From contig NZ_JARVSD010000021.1 of assembly GCF_030209445.1 (NCBI RefSeq), positions 1 through 64,000 of the forward strand: DNA of 64,000 nucleotides. Direction: 5' to 3'. The notes beneath the pieces are model-generated. The model was not told the origin of the DNA. It worked only from the letters and a program-made list of their open reading frames with translations, and ran no database searches. A program made the translations under genes and the position numbers. The DNA comes from Promicromonospora sp. MEB111. Lineage in GTDB: Bacteria; Actinomycetota; Actinomycetes; Actinomycetales; Cellulomonadaceae. Positions 34,575-43,299 of the stretch are shown piece after piece; position 1 is the first letter of the stretch, and each line of letters starts with the position of its first letter.

Positions 34575-35473
34575 CGACAGCGACGACCACCGCCCCGAGC
34601 CCCGTCGTGGACTCCTCCCCGAGCGTGACGGCGACCCGGCGCAAGCGCCTGCGGTCCGTCGTGTTCCACGTGCTCGTGATCGCCGTCGCCGTGGTGATCC
34701 TGTACCCCGGCGTGTGGATGGTCATGAGCTCGTTCAAGCCGAGCGGCGACATCGTCGGCAACGTGAACCTGTGGCCCGAGACGTGGACGCTGGCGAACTA
34801 CACGTCGGCGCTGAGCGGCATCGGCGGCGTCTCGTTCTGGACGTTCGTGCTCAACTCGCTGATCCTCGCGGTCGGGTCGGTCGTGGGCATCGTCCTGTCG
34901 GCCACCGTGTCCGCCTACGCGTTCGCCCGCATCAGCTTCCCGGGTCGCGGGGTGTACTTCGCGGTGATGATCGGCACGATGCTCCTGCCGTTCCACGTGG
35001 TGATCATCCCGCAGTACATCCTGTTCAACTCCATGGGCCTGGTGAACACGTTCGTGCCGCTGCTGGCGCCCAAGTTCCTGGCCACGGAGGCGTTCTTCGT
35101 CTTTCTCATGGTGCAGTTCCTCCGAGGGCTGCCGCGTGAGCTCGACGAGGCGGCGCGCATCGACGGCTGCGGGCACTGGGGGATCTTCCGGCTCGTGCTG
35201 CTCCCGCTCATGCGGCCGGCGGTGATCACCAGCTCGATCTTCGCCTTCATCTGGTCGTGGAACGACTTCCTCGGCCCGCTGCTCTACCTCAAGCGGCCCG
35301 ACACCTACCCCCTGCCCATCGCGCTGCGGCTGTACGTGGACCAGACGTCGGTCTCCGACTACGGCGCGCAGATGGCCATGGCCGTGCTCGCGCTCGTGCC
35401 GGTGCTGCTGTTCTTCGTGGTCTTCCAGCGGTACCTGGTGGACGGCGTCGCGACGCAGGGCCTCAAGGGCTGA
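34571..35473 (+). CDS. CUT1 sugar ABC transporter permease 2
   Basis: 300 aa from the ATG at 34571, overlapping the previous stop. The MalG-like first segment ends YPGVWMVMSSFKPS, and the EAA loop is ELDEAARIDGCGHWGIFRLVLLP. It completes the channel. No ATPase gene follows; a shared ATPase is expected from elsewhere in the genome. Confidence 0.93.
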   Translation: MTTATTTAPSPVVDSSPSVTATRRKRLRSVVFHVLVIAVAVVILYPGVWMVMSSFKPSGDIVGNVNLWPETWTLANYTSALSGIGGVSFWTFVLNSLILAVGSVVGIVLSATVSAYAFARISFPGRGVYFAVMIGTMLLPFHVVIIPQYILFNSMGLVNTFVPLLAPKFLATEAFFVFLMVQFLRGLPRELDEAARIDGCGHWGIFRLVLLPLMRPAVITSSIFAFIWSWNDFLGPLLYLKRPDTYPLPIALRLYVDQTSVSDYGAQMAMAVLALVPVLLFFVVFQRYLVDGVATQGLKG

Positions 35474-35478
35474 GCGCC

Positions 35479-36132
35479 GTGAGCGCACAGGAGCAGGCCG
35501 ACGAGTCCGCCGCGCCGCCGGCCCGCGGACGCCGTCTGGCCGGTGAGGGCTGGTTCCCCCTGCTGGGGGAGACGCTGCTGACCGGGCTGCTCGTGCTCGG
35601 CGGCAGCCTGCCCGTGGTGACCGCCCCGGCGGCGGTCGCCGCGGGGGCCGCGCACCTGCGGCGGCACCTCGGCGGCTATGACACCTCGGTCCGTTCGTTC
35701 TGGCGGGACTGGCTCGCGGCCGTGCGTGGACTGTGGGTGCTGGGCGTGCTCGTGCTGGTCGCCGCGGTCGCCGTGACGGTCAACACCGGGCTGACGGCGT
35801 CGGGCGCGCTGCCGGGCGCGTCCGCCGTGCGCTGGGTGACGTGGGCGGCCGCGGCCTGCGGCGCGGTGGTCCTGGTCCGCACGACGGCGGCGTGGTCGGA
35901 CGGCGGTGCGGGGGCCGGGGCGGACGACGGCGGCGTCTGGCGGCTGCTGTCCCGCGGCGCGGCGCGCTCCCGTGACGACCTGGTGGGTTCGGCGCTGCTG
36001 CTGGCGGCCGTGGTGATGTGCGTGGTGCTCGTCTGGATGTTGACGCCGCTCGTCCTGGTGACGGGTGGCCTGCTCAGCCTGGCGGCGGTCGCCGTCGAGA
36101 CCCGGCGGGCACAGCCGCGCCCGGTCGACTGA
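35479..36132 (+). CDS. DUF624 (YesL-like) membrane protein
   Basis: 217 aa from GTG at 35479, 5 bp after the permease stop. GEGWFPLLGETLLTGLLVLGGSLPVVTAPAAVAAGAAHLRRHL is the conserved N-terminal region, and four to five hydrophobic segments follow. Like the protein at 13677 it ends an operon devoted to oligosaccharide import. The function is unknown; a role in assembly or regulation of the importer is speculation based on repeated co-occurrence. Confidence 0.8.
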   Translation: MSAQEQADESAAPPARGRRLAGEGWFPLLGETLLTGLLVLGGSLPVVTAPAAVAAGAAHLRRHLGGYDTSVRSFWRDWLAAVRGLWVLGVLVLVAAVAVTVNTGLTASGALPGASAVRWVTWAAAACGAVVLVRTTAAWSDGGAGAGADDGGVWRLLSRGAARSRDDLVGSALLLAAVVMCVVLVWMLTPLVLVTGGLLSLAAVAVETRRAQPRPVD

Positions 36133-36134
36133 AA

Positions 36135-36205
36135 GTGCGCCTCTACCCAGCCATCTGGCCCGAAACCCAGCAGGTTCCGGGCCAGATGACTGGGTAGAAG
36201 CGCAC
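36135..36205. terminator. imperfect long hairpin after DUF624
   Basis: Outer arms GTGCGC (36135-36140) and GCGCAC (36200-36205), and inner blocks such as CTACCCAG with CTGGGTAG and ATCTGGCCCG with CGGGCCAGAT, pair around loop CAGCA (36168-36172). It begins 2 bp after the stop at 36132 and precedes the PL11 gene. Confidence 0.75.
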
Positions 36206-36243
36206 GTCTTCGTGAGATCGAGAATTCAGAGAGGAATTCGACA

Positions 36244-38631
36244 ATGATCCCGAGAACTATCCGGACCGGAGCCGTGCTGGCGACGGCACTCAGCCTCGGC
36301 CTGAGCGGGGTGGGCGCCGTGGCGTTCGCGGCCACCGCCTCGACCGCCGTCCCCGCCAGCACCCTGACCACGGTCCCGGCCGCCGACGCGACCACCGCCC
36401 AGGGCGACCCGAGCGCCCAGGGCGAGCGGCCGACGTCGGGCACCGGGAACTCGACAGGCACCGAGAAGCTGGGCCGCGGGCTCGTGGCCGCCGCGACCAG
36501 CGAGGGCGTCTTCCTGAGCTGGCGCCTGCTCGCGCCGGAGGTCACCGGCCACACCGACGCGGGGCTCAAGGGTCCGGGCTTCGCGGTGTACCGCGACGGC
36601 CGGCGCGTCGCGACGGTCACGGGCGCGACCAACTACCTCGACGCCGCGGGCACGGCGGACGCCCGCTACCGGGTGGTGCCGCTGAGCGGTCCGGACAGGG
36701 GCCGGGCGGCGTCGGCCGACGTGTGGGGCGACGGGCACCTGGACATCCCCCTGAACAAGCCGGCCGACGGCGTCACGCCCGCGGGCGAGGCGTACACGTA
36801 CCGGGCCAACGACGCCTCGGTCGCGGACCTCGACGGCGACGACGAGTACGAGATCGTCGTGAAGTGGGACCCGTCCAACTCCAAGGACGTGTCCCAGGTG
36901 GGCTACACGGGCAACGTCTACCTCGACGCCTACGAGCTGGACGGCACGCAGCTCTGGCGCATCGACATGGGCGTGAACATCCGCGCGGGCGCGCACTACA
37001 CGCAGTTCCCCGTCTACGACTACGACGGCGACGGCCGCGCCGAGCTGATGGTCAAGACCGCCCCCGGCACGCGGGTGACCACCTACCGGGACGGGAAGCC
37101 GGCCGGGCAGCGCTACGTGCCGATCGCCACGGACGACCGGGCGGCCGGGGTGCGGGACACCGACGACTACCGGATGTCCGCCGGGGACTACTACGAGCAC
37201 CTCGTGGACACGTTCCGCGGCTGGTCGACGCGTCCGGAGGTCGTCTCCGGTCAGTGGCCGGCCACGCTGGAGGAGGCGTGGGGCATCGACGCGCGGTGGA
37301 CCTACCCGCTGTCCGACGCCGACGCCCGCGCCGCCGTCGACCACTTCATCGACGTGTATGCGCCGTCCCGCTCGACGCGCAACCAGCTCCGGCTCTTCGA
37401 GGGCTTCGTGATCAGCGGTCCGGAGTACCTCACCGTCTTCGACGGGCTCAGGGGGCGTCCGCTGGAGACCGTCGACTACGAGCCCGGGCGCACCGACGAC
37501 GGGCTGCGCTGGGGCGACTACGCGATGGCGCGCATCGAGCCCGGCAACCGGGTGGACCGCTTCCTGTCGGGGGTCGCGTACCTGTCCGAGGGCAAGGCCA
37601 GCGCCATCTTCGCGCGCGGCTACTACACGCGCTCGACCATCGCCGCGTACGACTGGAACGGCAGGCACCTGACCCGGCGCTGGCTCGCGGACTCGGGCTG
37701 GACGCCCATGTCCAACCCGTTCGACGACAGCCCGCACGGCGTGCCGGGTACCTCGCCCGAGTGGGGGAGCATCACCACGCAGGGCTTCCACTCGCTGTCG
37801 GCGGCCGACGTCGACGGGGACGGCCGGCAGGAGATCGTCTACGGCTCCGCGACGCTCGACGACGACGGCTCGCTCCTGTACTCGTCGTTCGACACCCTGC
37901 CGGACGGCTCCGCGAACCCCGGGGCGACCGCGGGTCTGGGCCACGGTGACGCCATGCACGTGACGGACATCGACCCGGACCGGCCGGGGCTGGAGATCTG
38001 GACCGCGCACGAGGGCGCCACGTGGGCGCCCTACGGCTCCGTGATGCGTTCGGCCGAGGACGGCGAGGTGCTGTTCGGGCAGTACTCCGGGCGGGACACC
38101 GGTCGCTCGATGATCGGCGACGTGCTGCCCGGCGTGCCGGGCATCGAGGTGTGGGCGTCCATGCCGGACGGCACCCTCGGGTCGGGCACGCTGAGCGCCA
38201 CGGGTGAGCAGGTGGCGACGTCGACCATGGGGACCAACCAGTCCGTGCGGTGGGCGGGCGACGGCACCACGCAGATCGTGGACGGCGCCGACCCCGCCGT
38301 GCCGACGATCAAGGGCTGGTCGCGCGGCGTCGTCGCGACCCTGGACGGGACGCTGACCAACAACGGCACCAAGGGCAACCCGTCGCTCGTGGCCGACGTG
38401 CTCGGCGACTGGCGCGAGGAGGTGCTGGTGCGCACCACCGACTCGACCGCGCTGCGGCTGTTCACCACGACGGAGCCCAGCGACATCGCGCTGTACACGC
38501 TCATGCAGGACCCGCAGTACCGCGTCGAGGTGGCGCGGCAGCAGACGACGTACAACCAGCCGTCGTACCCGAGCTTCTACCTGGCCTCGGACACGGACTG
38601 GTCCACGGTGCCGATCCCGGGCCGGGACTGA
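36244..38631 (+). CDS. secreted rhamnogalacturonan endolyase, PL11
   Basis: 795 aa. The Sec signal peptide is about residues 1-30 (basic MIPRTIRTG, hydrophobic core, cleavage near VAFAATA), followed by a Thr/Pro/Ser-rich spacer. The catalytic part is the eight-bladed propeller of polysaccharide lyase family 11 (YesW/YesX). Landmarks are VWGDGHLDIPLNKP, the calcium-binding VADLDGDDEYEIVVKWDPSN and YDYDGDGRAELMVKTAPG, and PEWGSITTQGFHSLSAADVDGDG. It cuts the rhamnose-galacturonate backbone outside the cell by beta-elimination, leaving unsaturated galacturonyl ends. AGAGGAATT precedes the ATG. Confidence 0.95.
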   Translation: MIPRTIRTGAVLATALSLGLSGVGAVAFAATASTAVPASTLTTVPAADATTAQGDPSAQGERPTSGTGNSTGTEKLGRGLVAAATSEGVFLSWRLLAPEVTGHTDAGLKGPGFAVYRDGRRVATVTGATNYLDAAGTADARYRVVPLSGPDRGRAASADVWGDGHLDIPLNKPADGVTPAGEAYTYRANDASVADLDGDDEYEIVVKWDPSNSKDVSQVGYTGNVYLDAYELDGTQLWRIDMGVNIRAGAHYTQFPVYDYDGDGRAELMVKTAPGTRVTTYRDGKPAGQRYVPIATDDRAAGVRDTDDYRMSAGDYYEHLVDTFRGWSTRPEVVSGQWPATLEEAWGIDARWTYPLSDADARAAVDHFIDVYAPSRSTRNQLRLFEGFVISGPEYLTVFDGLRGRPLETVDYEPGRTDDGLRWGDYAMARIEPGNRVDRFLSGVAYLSEGKASAIFARGYYTRSTIAAYDWNGRHLTRRWLADSGWTPMSNPFDDSPHGVPGTSPEWGSITTQGFHSLSAADVDGDGRQEIVYGSATLDDDGSLLYSSFDTLPDGSANPGATAGLGHGDAMHVTDIDPDRPGLEIWTAHEGATWAPYGSVMRSAEDGEVLFGQYSGRDTGRSMIGDVLPGVPGIEVWASMPDGTLGSGTLSATGEQVATSTMGTNQSVRWAGDGTTQIVDGADPAVPTIKGWSRGVVATLDGTLTNNGTKGNPSLVADVLGDWREEVLVRTTDSTALRLFTTTEPSDIALYTLMQDPQYRVEVARQQTTYNQPSYPSFYLASDTDWSTVPIPGRD

Positions 38632-38640
38632 CCGCCGGCT

Positions 38641-38672
38641 GAGGAGGGCGGGCCGGCCGGCCCGCCCTCCTC
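38641..38672. terminator. 32-bp perfect palindrome after PL11 gene
   Basis: The sequence from GAGGAGGGCGGGCC to GGCCCGCCCTCCTC is fully self-complementary, with GGCC at the centre. It begins 10 bp after the PL11 stop. Confidence 0.8.
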
Positions 38673-38787
38673 CCCGCGGGTCCCACCCTGGGCGGAGGCC
38701 GTGTCCGAGATGTCCTTCGTGCGGGGGATCCGTCGGCCGTCCGGCCCCCAGCAGACTGACGGGGTGCCGAGACGAAGGAGCATCCCC

Positions 38788-40107
38788 ATGAATGCACACC
38801 GCCGAGTCAGGGCAGCCCTGGGCGTCGTGGTGGCCGGCGCGCTGCCGCTCACCGGCGCGGGTATGGCGACGACGGCGTCCGCCGCCAGCGCGGTGCCCGC
38901 GACGCCCGCGGTGACCGCGGAACCGGCCGCACGAGCGGCGGACGCGACGCCCGCGGCCGCCGTCGACGACCCCCTGGCGTTGTCCCGCCAGGTCCGGGAC
39001 GCGGCCGAGCAGGCCGCCTCCGCCCCCGCCGCCCGCACCCTGACCGCCGACGCGGGCATCCGGCGTCAGCTCGACCGGGCGGTCTCCACCCTGGTGGACG
39101 ACGGCGCCGTCGCCGTCACCGCACGCGTCGAGACGCCGGACCTCACCTGGTCGGGCGCGGACGGCGTCCGCGAGCTCGGGGGCCACGCGCCCGCCCGGGC
39201 CGACGACCCGTTCCGCGTGGCGAGCAACACCAAGCCGATGATCGCGACGCTGGTGATGCAGGAGATCGAGAAGGGCACCTGGACGCTGGACACCAGCGTG
39301 GAGGACGTGCTGCCGGGCGCCCTGCCGCGGGACGTGACGATCGAGCAGCTGCTCAGCCACACGTCGGGCGCCCCGACGGCGTCGGAGTACCTGATCCTCG
39401 ACAAGATGCAGGACCCGACGGACATCGACGAGTACTTCGAGGTGCTGGGCGAGCACTACTCGGACGGCGATCACGTCCGGGCCGTGCACACCGCGCCCTG
39501 GATGCTGGAGCCGGGCACCGGCTTCTCCTACTCCAACGCCGGGTTCGTGACGCTCGGCATGATGCTGGAGAAGGTGAACCGGACCGACCTCGACGAGCTC
39601 CTGGAGGAGCGCGTGTTCGAGCCGGCCGGCATGCGCCGCAGCGACTACCCCGAGAGCCCCCGGAAGCGCGGGCCGTTCCTGGCCGACGCCGCCTACACGG
39701 GCGCCGACGGCGCGGGCTGGTACTCGATCAGGCACTTCGACCCGACGCTGTTCCGTGCGGCGGGCGCCGTGACCAGCACGACGAAGGACCTCGCGGCCTT
39801 CAACGAGGCCCTGGTGACCGGTGAGCTGGTTGAGCCGGAGACCGTGACCGACATGCTGACGCCGCGCAGCGCCGAGACGATCGAGTACGGCCTCGGCACG
39901 TACCGCCTGCCCGACCCGTGCGTGCCCGGCGAGTACCTGTACGGGCACGACGGCGCGAGCTTCGGCACGCTGAGCGTCAACCTGACCTCGCTCGACGGCG
40001 AACGGCAGGTGTCGCTGGGCGTGACCGGCCGCAACGTCACGGCGGACCCGGAGGCGCTGTACGACCTGAGCGACCTGCTGGTCCCGATGTTCGAGGCGAC
40101 CTGCTGA
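38788..40107 (+). CDS. exported serine hydrolase, D-Ala-D-Ala carboxypeptidase / class C beta-lactamase-like
   Basis: 439 aa from the ATG at 38788 (GAAGGAG 7 bp upstream). The signal peptide is about residues 1-34, ending TTASAASA, followed by an Ala/Pro-rich linker. The catalytic motif S146-N-T-K149 (VASNTKP), the YSN motif in GFSYSNAG and HDG in YGHDGASFG match class C penicillin-recognising enzymes. No transmembrane anchor follows, so it is secreted or wall-associated. D,D-carboxypeptidase, or esterase on acetylated pectin, are both possible; its position after PL11 is the only hint toward the latter. Confidence 0.88.
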   Translation: MNAHRRVRAALGVVVAGALPLTGAGMATTASAASAVPATPAVTAEPAARAADATPAAAVDDPLALSRQVRDAAEQAASAPAARTLTADAGIRRQLDRAVSTLVDDGAVAVTARVETPDLTWSGADGVRELGGHAPARADDPFRVASNTKPMIATLVMQEIEKGTWTLDTSVEDVLPGALPRDVTIEQLLSHTSGAPTASEYLILDKMQDPTDIDEYFEVLGEHYSDGDHVRAVHTAPWMLEPGTGFSYSNAGFVTLGMMLEKVNRTDLDELLEERVFEPAGMRRSDYPESPRKRGPFLADAAYTGADGAGWYSIRHFDPTLFRAAGAVTSTTKDLAAFNEALVTGELVEPETVTDMLTPRSAETIEYGLGTYRLPDPCVPGEYLYGHDGASFGTLSVNLTSLDGERQVSLGVTGRNVTADPEALYDLSDLLVPMFEATC

Positions 40108-40120
40108 CCCACCCCGCCCC

Positions 40121-40174
40121 ACGACGTGTCAGACCCTCAGGTCACCCGGGTGACCTGAGGGTCTGACACGTCGT
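40121..40174. terminator. 54-bp perfect palindrome, hairpin family B
   Basis: Two 27-bp arms meet without a loop at CCC/GGG. The core ACGTGTCAGAC-CCT-CAGGTCAC is repeated, with compensated changes, at 41627. It lies between convergent genes and its last base is the first base of the LacI stop codon (complement), so it can end both transcripts. Confidence 0.85.
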
Positions 40175-41196
40175 CATCCGACCGCGGAGCTGGAGCCGCG
40201 GACCACCAGCGTGGGCTGGAACATCACGTGCTCGGCCGCGGCGTCCGGCCCGTCGAGCAGGAGGTCGGCGGCGCGGACCCCGATCTCGTGGGTCGGCTGG
40301 CGCACGGAGGTCAGGGGCGTGGACAGCTCGGCGGCGAACGCGACGTCGTCGTACCCCACCACCGCGACGTCGGCGGGGACGGCGATGTTCTCCGTGCGCA
40401 GCGTGCGCAGCACGCCCAGCGCGACCAGGTCGTTGACGCAGAAGACGGCGGTGGGCCGGTCGCCGGACTCCAGCAGCCCCCGGATCGCGGCCTCCCCGCC
40501 CTCGGCGTTGAGGCTGGACACGGTGATCTCCACGAGCGCCGTCGCGGGGTCGAGCCCGGCCGCGACCAGCTCCTTGACCACGCCCTCGTACCGGTCGGCG
40601 CACTGCCGGATCGTGTGCGGGCCGTTGAGGAACGCGATGCGCGTGTGCCCCTCGTCGAGCAGGTGCCGCGCGGCGAGCTCGCCGCCGCGCACGTCGTCGA
40701 CGGCCACGGACGAGATGCTCGGGTCGGACGACGGGCGGTCCAGCAGCACCACCCCGGTGCCGCGCCGGCGCACCGCCAGGAGGTGCTCGATGTCGTCGGT
40801 GGCCGGCACGACCATGACGCCCTGCACGCCGTGCTCCTCGAACAGGCGCAGGTAGCGCTGCTCGCGGTCCGGCTTGTCGTCCGACGACGCGACCATCAGC
40901 GTGAAGTCGTCCCGGTCCAGGCGCTCCTCGATGCCCCGCGCGACGTCGGTGAAGAACGGGTTGGCGATGTCCAGCACGATGGCGCCGACCGTGGTGATGG
41001 TGCCCGCGCGGAGCTGCCGGGCCGAGCCGTTGCGCACGAAGCTCAGCTCGTCGATCGCGGCCTCGACCCGCTCGCGCGTGCCGGGCAGCACCCGCTCGGG
41101 ACGGTTGAGCACGTTGGACACGGTACCGACGGAGACGCCGGCGGCGCGGGCGACGTCGGCGATGGATGCTCGGCGGTGAGCGGCCGGCTGTGTCAT
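40174..41196 (-). CDS. LacI-family regulator of rhamnose genes
   Basis: 340 aa from the ATG at 41194-41196, with AAGGAGGG upstream on its strand. HTH IADVARAAGVSVGTVSNVLN is at about 11-30, followed by GAIVLDIANPFFTDVARGIEE and a sugar-sensing domain ending in PTLVVRGSS. It is divergent from rhamnose mutarotase; the gap holds TGAACCGTTTCA. The same motif lies at the predicted start sites of the rhamnose importer and isomerase operons. I infer a rhamnose-responsive repressor that also controls itself. Confidence 0.92.
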   Translation of the reverse strand: MTQPAAHRRASIADVARAAGVSVGTVSNVLNRPERVLPGTRERVEAAIDELSFVRNGSARQLRAGTITTVGAIVLDIANPFFTDVARGIEERLDRDDFTLMVASSDDKPDREQRYLRLFEEHGVQGVMVVPATDDIEHLLAVRRRGTGVVLLDRPSSDPSISSVAVDDVRGGELAARHLLDEGHTRIAFLNGPHTIRQCADRYEGVVKELVAAGLDPATALVEITVSSLNAEGGEAAIRGLLESGDRPTAVFCVNDLVALGVLRTLRTENIAVPADVAVVGYDDVAFAAELSTPLTSVRQPTHEIGVRAADLLLDGPDAAAEHVMFQPTLVVRGSSSAVG

Positions 41197-41224
41197 GGAG
41201 CCCTCCTTGCTTCGGGCTACATTA

Positions 41225-41236
41225 TGAACCGTTTCA
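41225..41236. promoter_or_regulatory. rhamnose LacI operator, rhaM/lacI
   Basis: TGAACCGTTTCA, near-palindromic about a CG centre, inside ATGAACCGTTTCAT. It lies 28 bp upstream of the lacI start and 28 bp upstream of rhaM. Related sites are at 43302, 50452 and, more weakly, 32189. Confidence 0.7.
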
Positions 41237-41264
41237 TGGCGCAGGTGGTCGAGGAGGACCGGAC

Positions 41265-41627
41265 ATGTCGAGCAACACGGCGGGCGCACGCGTCTGCTTC
41301 ACGTCGCGGGTGCGGGCGGACCGGCTGGACGAGTACCGGGCGGCCCACGCCGCCGTCTGGCCGGAGATGCTCCGGGCCCTGCGCGACACGGGGTGGCGCG
41401 ACTACCACCTGTACCTGCGCGACGACGGACTGCTGGTCGGGATCCTCGTGACCGACGACTACGCGGCGGCGCAGCGCGGGATGGCCGCTACCGAGGTCAA
41501 CGCGCGCTGGCAGGCGGCGATGTCGGGCTTCTTCGTCGACGAGGGCAACCCGGACGACGGCTTCGTGCTGCTGGACGAGGTGTTCCACCTGGAGGCCCAG
41601 CTCGCGGCCCTCCCGGACGAGCACTGA
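41265..41627 (+). CDS. rhaM: L-rhamnose mutarotase
   Basis: 120 aa from the ATG at 41265 (GAGGAGGA 6 bp upstream). It interconverts alpha- and beta-L-rhamnopyranose so the isomerase gets its preferred anomer. LDEYRAAHAAVWPEM carries Y24 and H28, with the same spacing as catalytic Tyr18 and His22 of E. coli RhaM. DYHLYLRDDGLLVGIL and RWQAAMSGFF are also diagnostic. It is a single gene, divergent from the LacI repressor and ended by the family B hairpin overlapping its stop. Confidence 0.93.
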   Translation: MSSNTAGARVCFTSRVRADRLDEYRAAHAAVWPEMLRALRDTGWRDYHLYLRDDGLLVGILVTDDYAAAQRGMAATEVNARWQAAMSGFFVDEGNPDDGFVLLDEVFHLEAQLAALPDEH

Positions 41628-41674
41628 CGTGTCAGACGTACAGGTCACGCGGGTGACCTGTACGTCTGACACGT
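41627..41674. terminator. hairpin family B, second copy
   Basis: Perfect 22-bp arms at 41627-41648 and 41653-41674 around GCGG. It matches the core of the palindrome at 40121 except that CCT/AGG in the stem is replaced by GTA/TAC, so pairing is kept. It ends rhaM and the convergent permease gene. Confidence 0.85.
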
Positions 41675-41686
41675 CGGGGGCGGGGG

Positions 41687-43132
41687 CTAGTTGACGCCGC
41701 CCTCCGGCTCGTTGAGCGCCTCGATGTCGGTGATCCCGGTGCGCTGGCCGAGCAGCCGGTTCGTGATCCATGTCAGGATCCACAGGACGAAGCCGATGCC
41801 GAGGAGCCAGCCGGCGATCTGGTACTGGATGACGTCCCGCCCGGTCCACGGCCCCACGAGGAACAGGCAGCAGATCGCCCCGACGATCGGCAGCACGGTC
41901 GGCGCCACGAAGTGCTTCCGGTCGATCGGGTCGCGGCGCAGCACCAGCACACAGACGTTGACGATGGCGAACACGGCCAGGAGCAGCAGCGCCGTGGTGC
42001 CGCCGAGCGCGGCGACCACGTCGTTCTCCGGGTCGCGGCTGACGAAGTAGATCAGTCCGAACGAGATGGCCGTAGTGACCAGGATGGCGACCCATGGCGT
42101 CTGGCGGCGGGCGCCCACCCGCCCCAGCGCGCTGGGCAGCACGTTCTGCTTGGCCATGCCGTACAGCAGGCGGCTGGCCATGAGCATGTTGATGAGCGCC
42201 GAGTTGGCGACGGCGAACATCGAGATGAAGGGCAGGATCGTCCCGGCCGGGATGCCCGGCGCCGCCGTCTCGACCACGGTCACCAGCGGGGTGTCGCTCT
42301 CCGCCAGCACGCCGACCGGGACGATCGCGACCGCGAACAGGGAGACGAGCACGTAGATGACCCCGGTGATGCCGATGCCGGTGATCATCATCTTGGGGAA
42401 GTTCTTGACGGGGTCGTGCGTCTCCTCCGCCATGTTGACCGAGTCCTCGAACCCGACCATCGCGAAGAACGCCAGTGACGTCGCGGCGGTGACGGCGAAG
42501 AACGCCCCCTTGTCACCCGGGTCGTCGAACACGATGGTGCGGGAGAAGTCGACGTTGCCCGCGAACGCGGCGTAGAAGCCGATGAGGATCACGAGCAGCA
42601 GACCCGACAGCTCCACCAGGGTGAGGAAGACGTTGGCCTTGACGCTCTCGCCGACGCCGCGCAGGTTGATCGCCGCGACCAGCCCCATGAAGATCAGCGC
42701 GACCGTGATGATGAGGGTCGCGTTCGTCTCGTCGAGCCCGAAGCCGACGGCGAGGTTGGACGCGAACGCGCGGGCCGCCGTCGACGCCGAGGTGATGCCC
42801 GAGCACATGACGGTGAAGCACACCATGAAGGTGAACAGGTGGATGCCGAACGCCTTGTGCGTGTAGAGCGCCGCGCCCGCTGCCCGGGGGTACTTGGTGA
42901 CGAGCTCCAGGTACGAGAACGCGGTGATGAGGGCGACGAGGAACGCGACGATGAACGGCGCCCACGCCGCACCGCCGACCTCGGCCGCGACGTCTCCGGT
43001 CAGTGCGTAGACGCCCGTACCGAGGATGTCACCCACAATGAAGAGCAGGAGGAGCTTGGGCCCCATGACCCGCTTGAGCTCGGTCGGTTCCTCGCCGAGG
43101 GCTGCGTGCTCCCCGGCCGTTGGCTGGCTCAT
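41687..43132 (-). CDS. APC-family amino acid permease
   Basis: 481 aa from the ATG at 43130-43132, about twelve membrane segments. The first is LLLLFIVGDILGTGVYALTG, the APC consensus helix 1, and GFEDSVNMAEETHDPVKNFPKMM is the conserved region between helices 6 and 7. It is a cationic or neutral amino acid/polyamine symporter by family. It has no apparent link to rhamnose, yet it lies between rhaM and the rhamnose importer, convergent with rhaM and divergent from the importer. Longer in-frame starts would invade the divergent promoter region. Confidence 0.92.
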   Translation of the reverse strand: MSQPTAGEHAALGEEPTELKRVMGPKLLLLFIVGDILGTGVYALTGDVAAEVGGAAWAPFIVAFLVALITAFSYLELVTKYPRAAGAALYTHKAFGIHLFTFMVCFTVMCSGITSASTAARAFASNLAVGFGLDETNATLIITVALIFMGLVAAINLRGVGESVKANVFLTLVELSGLLLVILIGFYAAFAGNVDFSRTIVFDDPGDKGAFFAVTAATSLAFFAMVGFEDSVNMAEETHDPVKNFPKMMITGIGITGVIYVLVSLFAVAIVPVGVLAESDTPLVTVVETAAPGIPAGTILPFISMFAVANSALINMLMASRLLYGMAKQNVLPSALGRVGARRQTPWVAILVTTAISFGLIYFVSRDPENDVVAALGGTTALLLLAVFAIVNVCVLVLRRDPIDRKHFVAPTVLPIVGAICCLFLVGPWTGRDVIQYQIAGWLLGIGFVLWILTWITNRLLGQRTGITDIEALNEPEGGVN

Positions 43133-43258
43133 TTCCGTCGCCTCCGTTCTGGGGCGGCACGTCGTCGGGCCGCCTCCGTAGCTGCGGGCAGTGTGCACCC
43201 CTGATCGGCCAAGGGTTCCGCAACGGGCACGACTCGGCAACGGACGCGCCGCAAGTTC

Positions 43259-43287
43259 TTGACGCTCTGACCTGGCAGGTCTATCTT
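43259..43287 (+). promoter_or_regulatory. sigma70-like promoter of rhamnose importer
   Basis: TTGACG (43259-43264), 17-bp spacer, TATCTT (43282-43287). The start would be near 43294, just before the operator at 43300. Confidence 0.65.
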
Positions 43288-43299
43288 CCGAAGTATCTG

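Noticed and set aside
36226-40122. Open frame of 1298 codons on the minus strand, antisense to the PL11 and serine hydrolase genes
   Set aside because: The plus-strand proteins have signal peptides and complete family motifs. The antisense translation is Arg/Gly/Val-rich with no domains, as expected from third-position GC bias.
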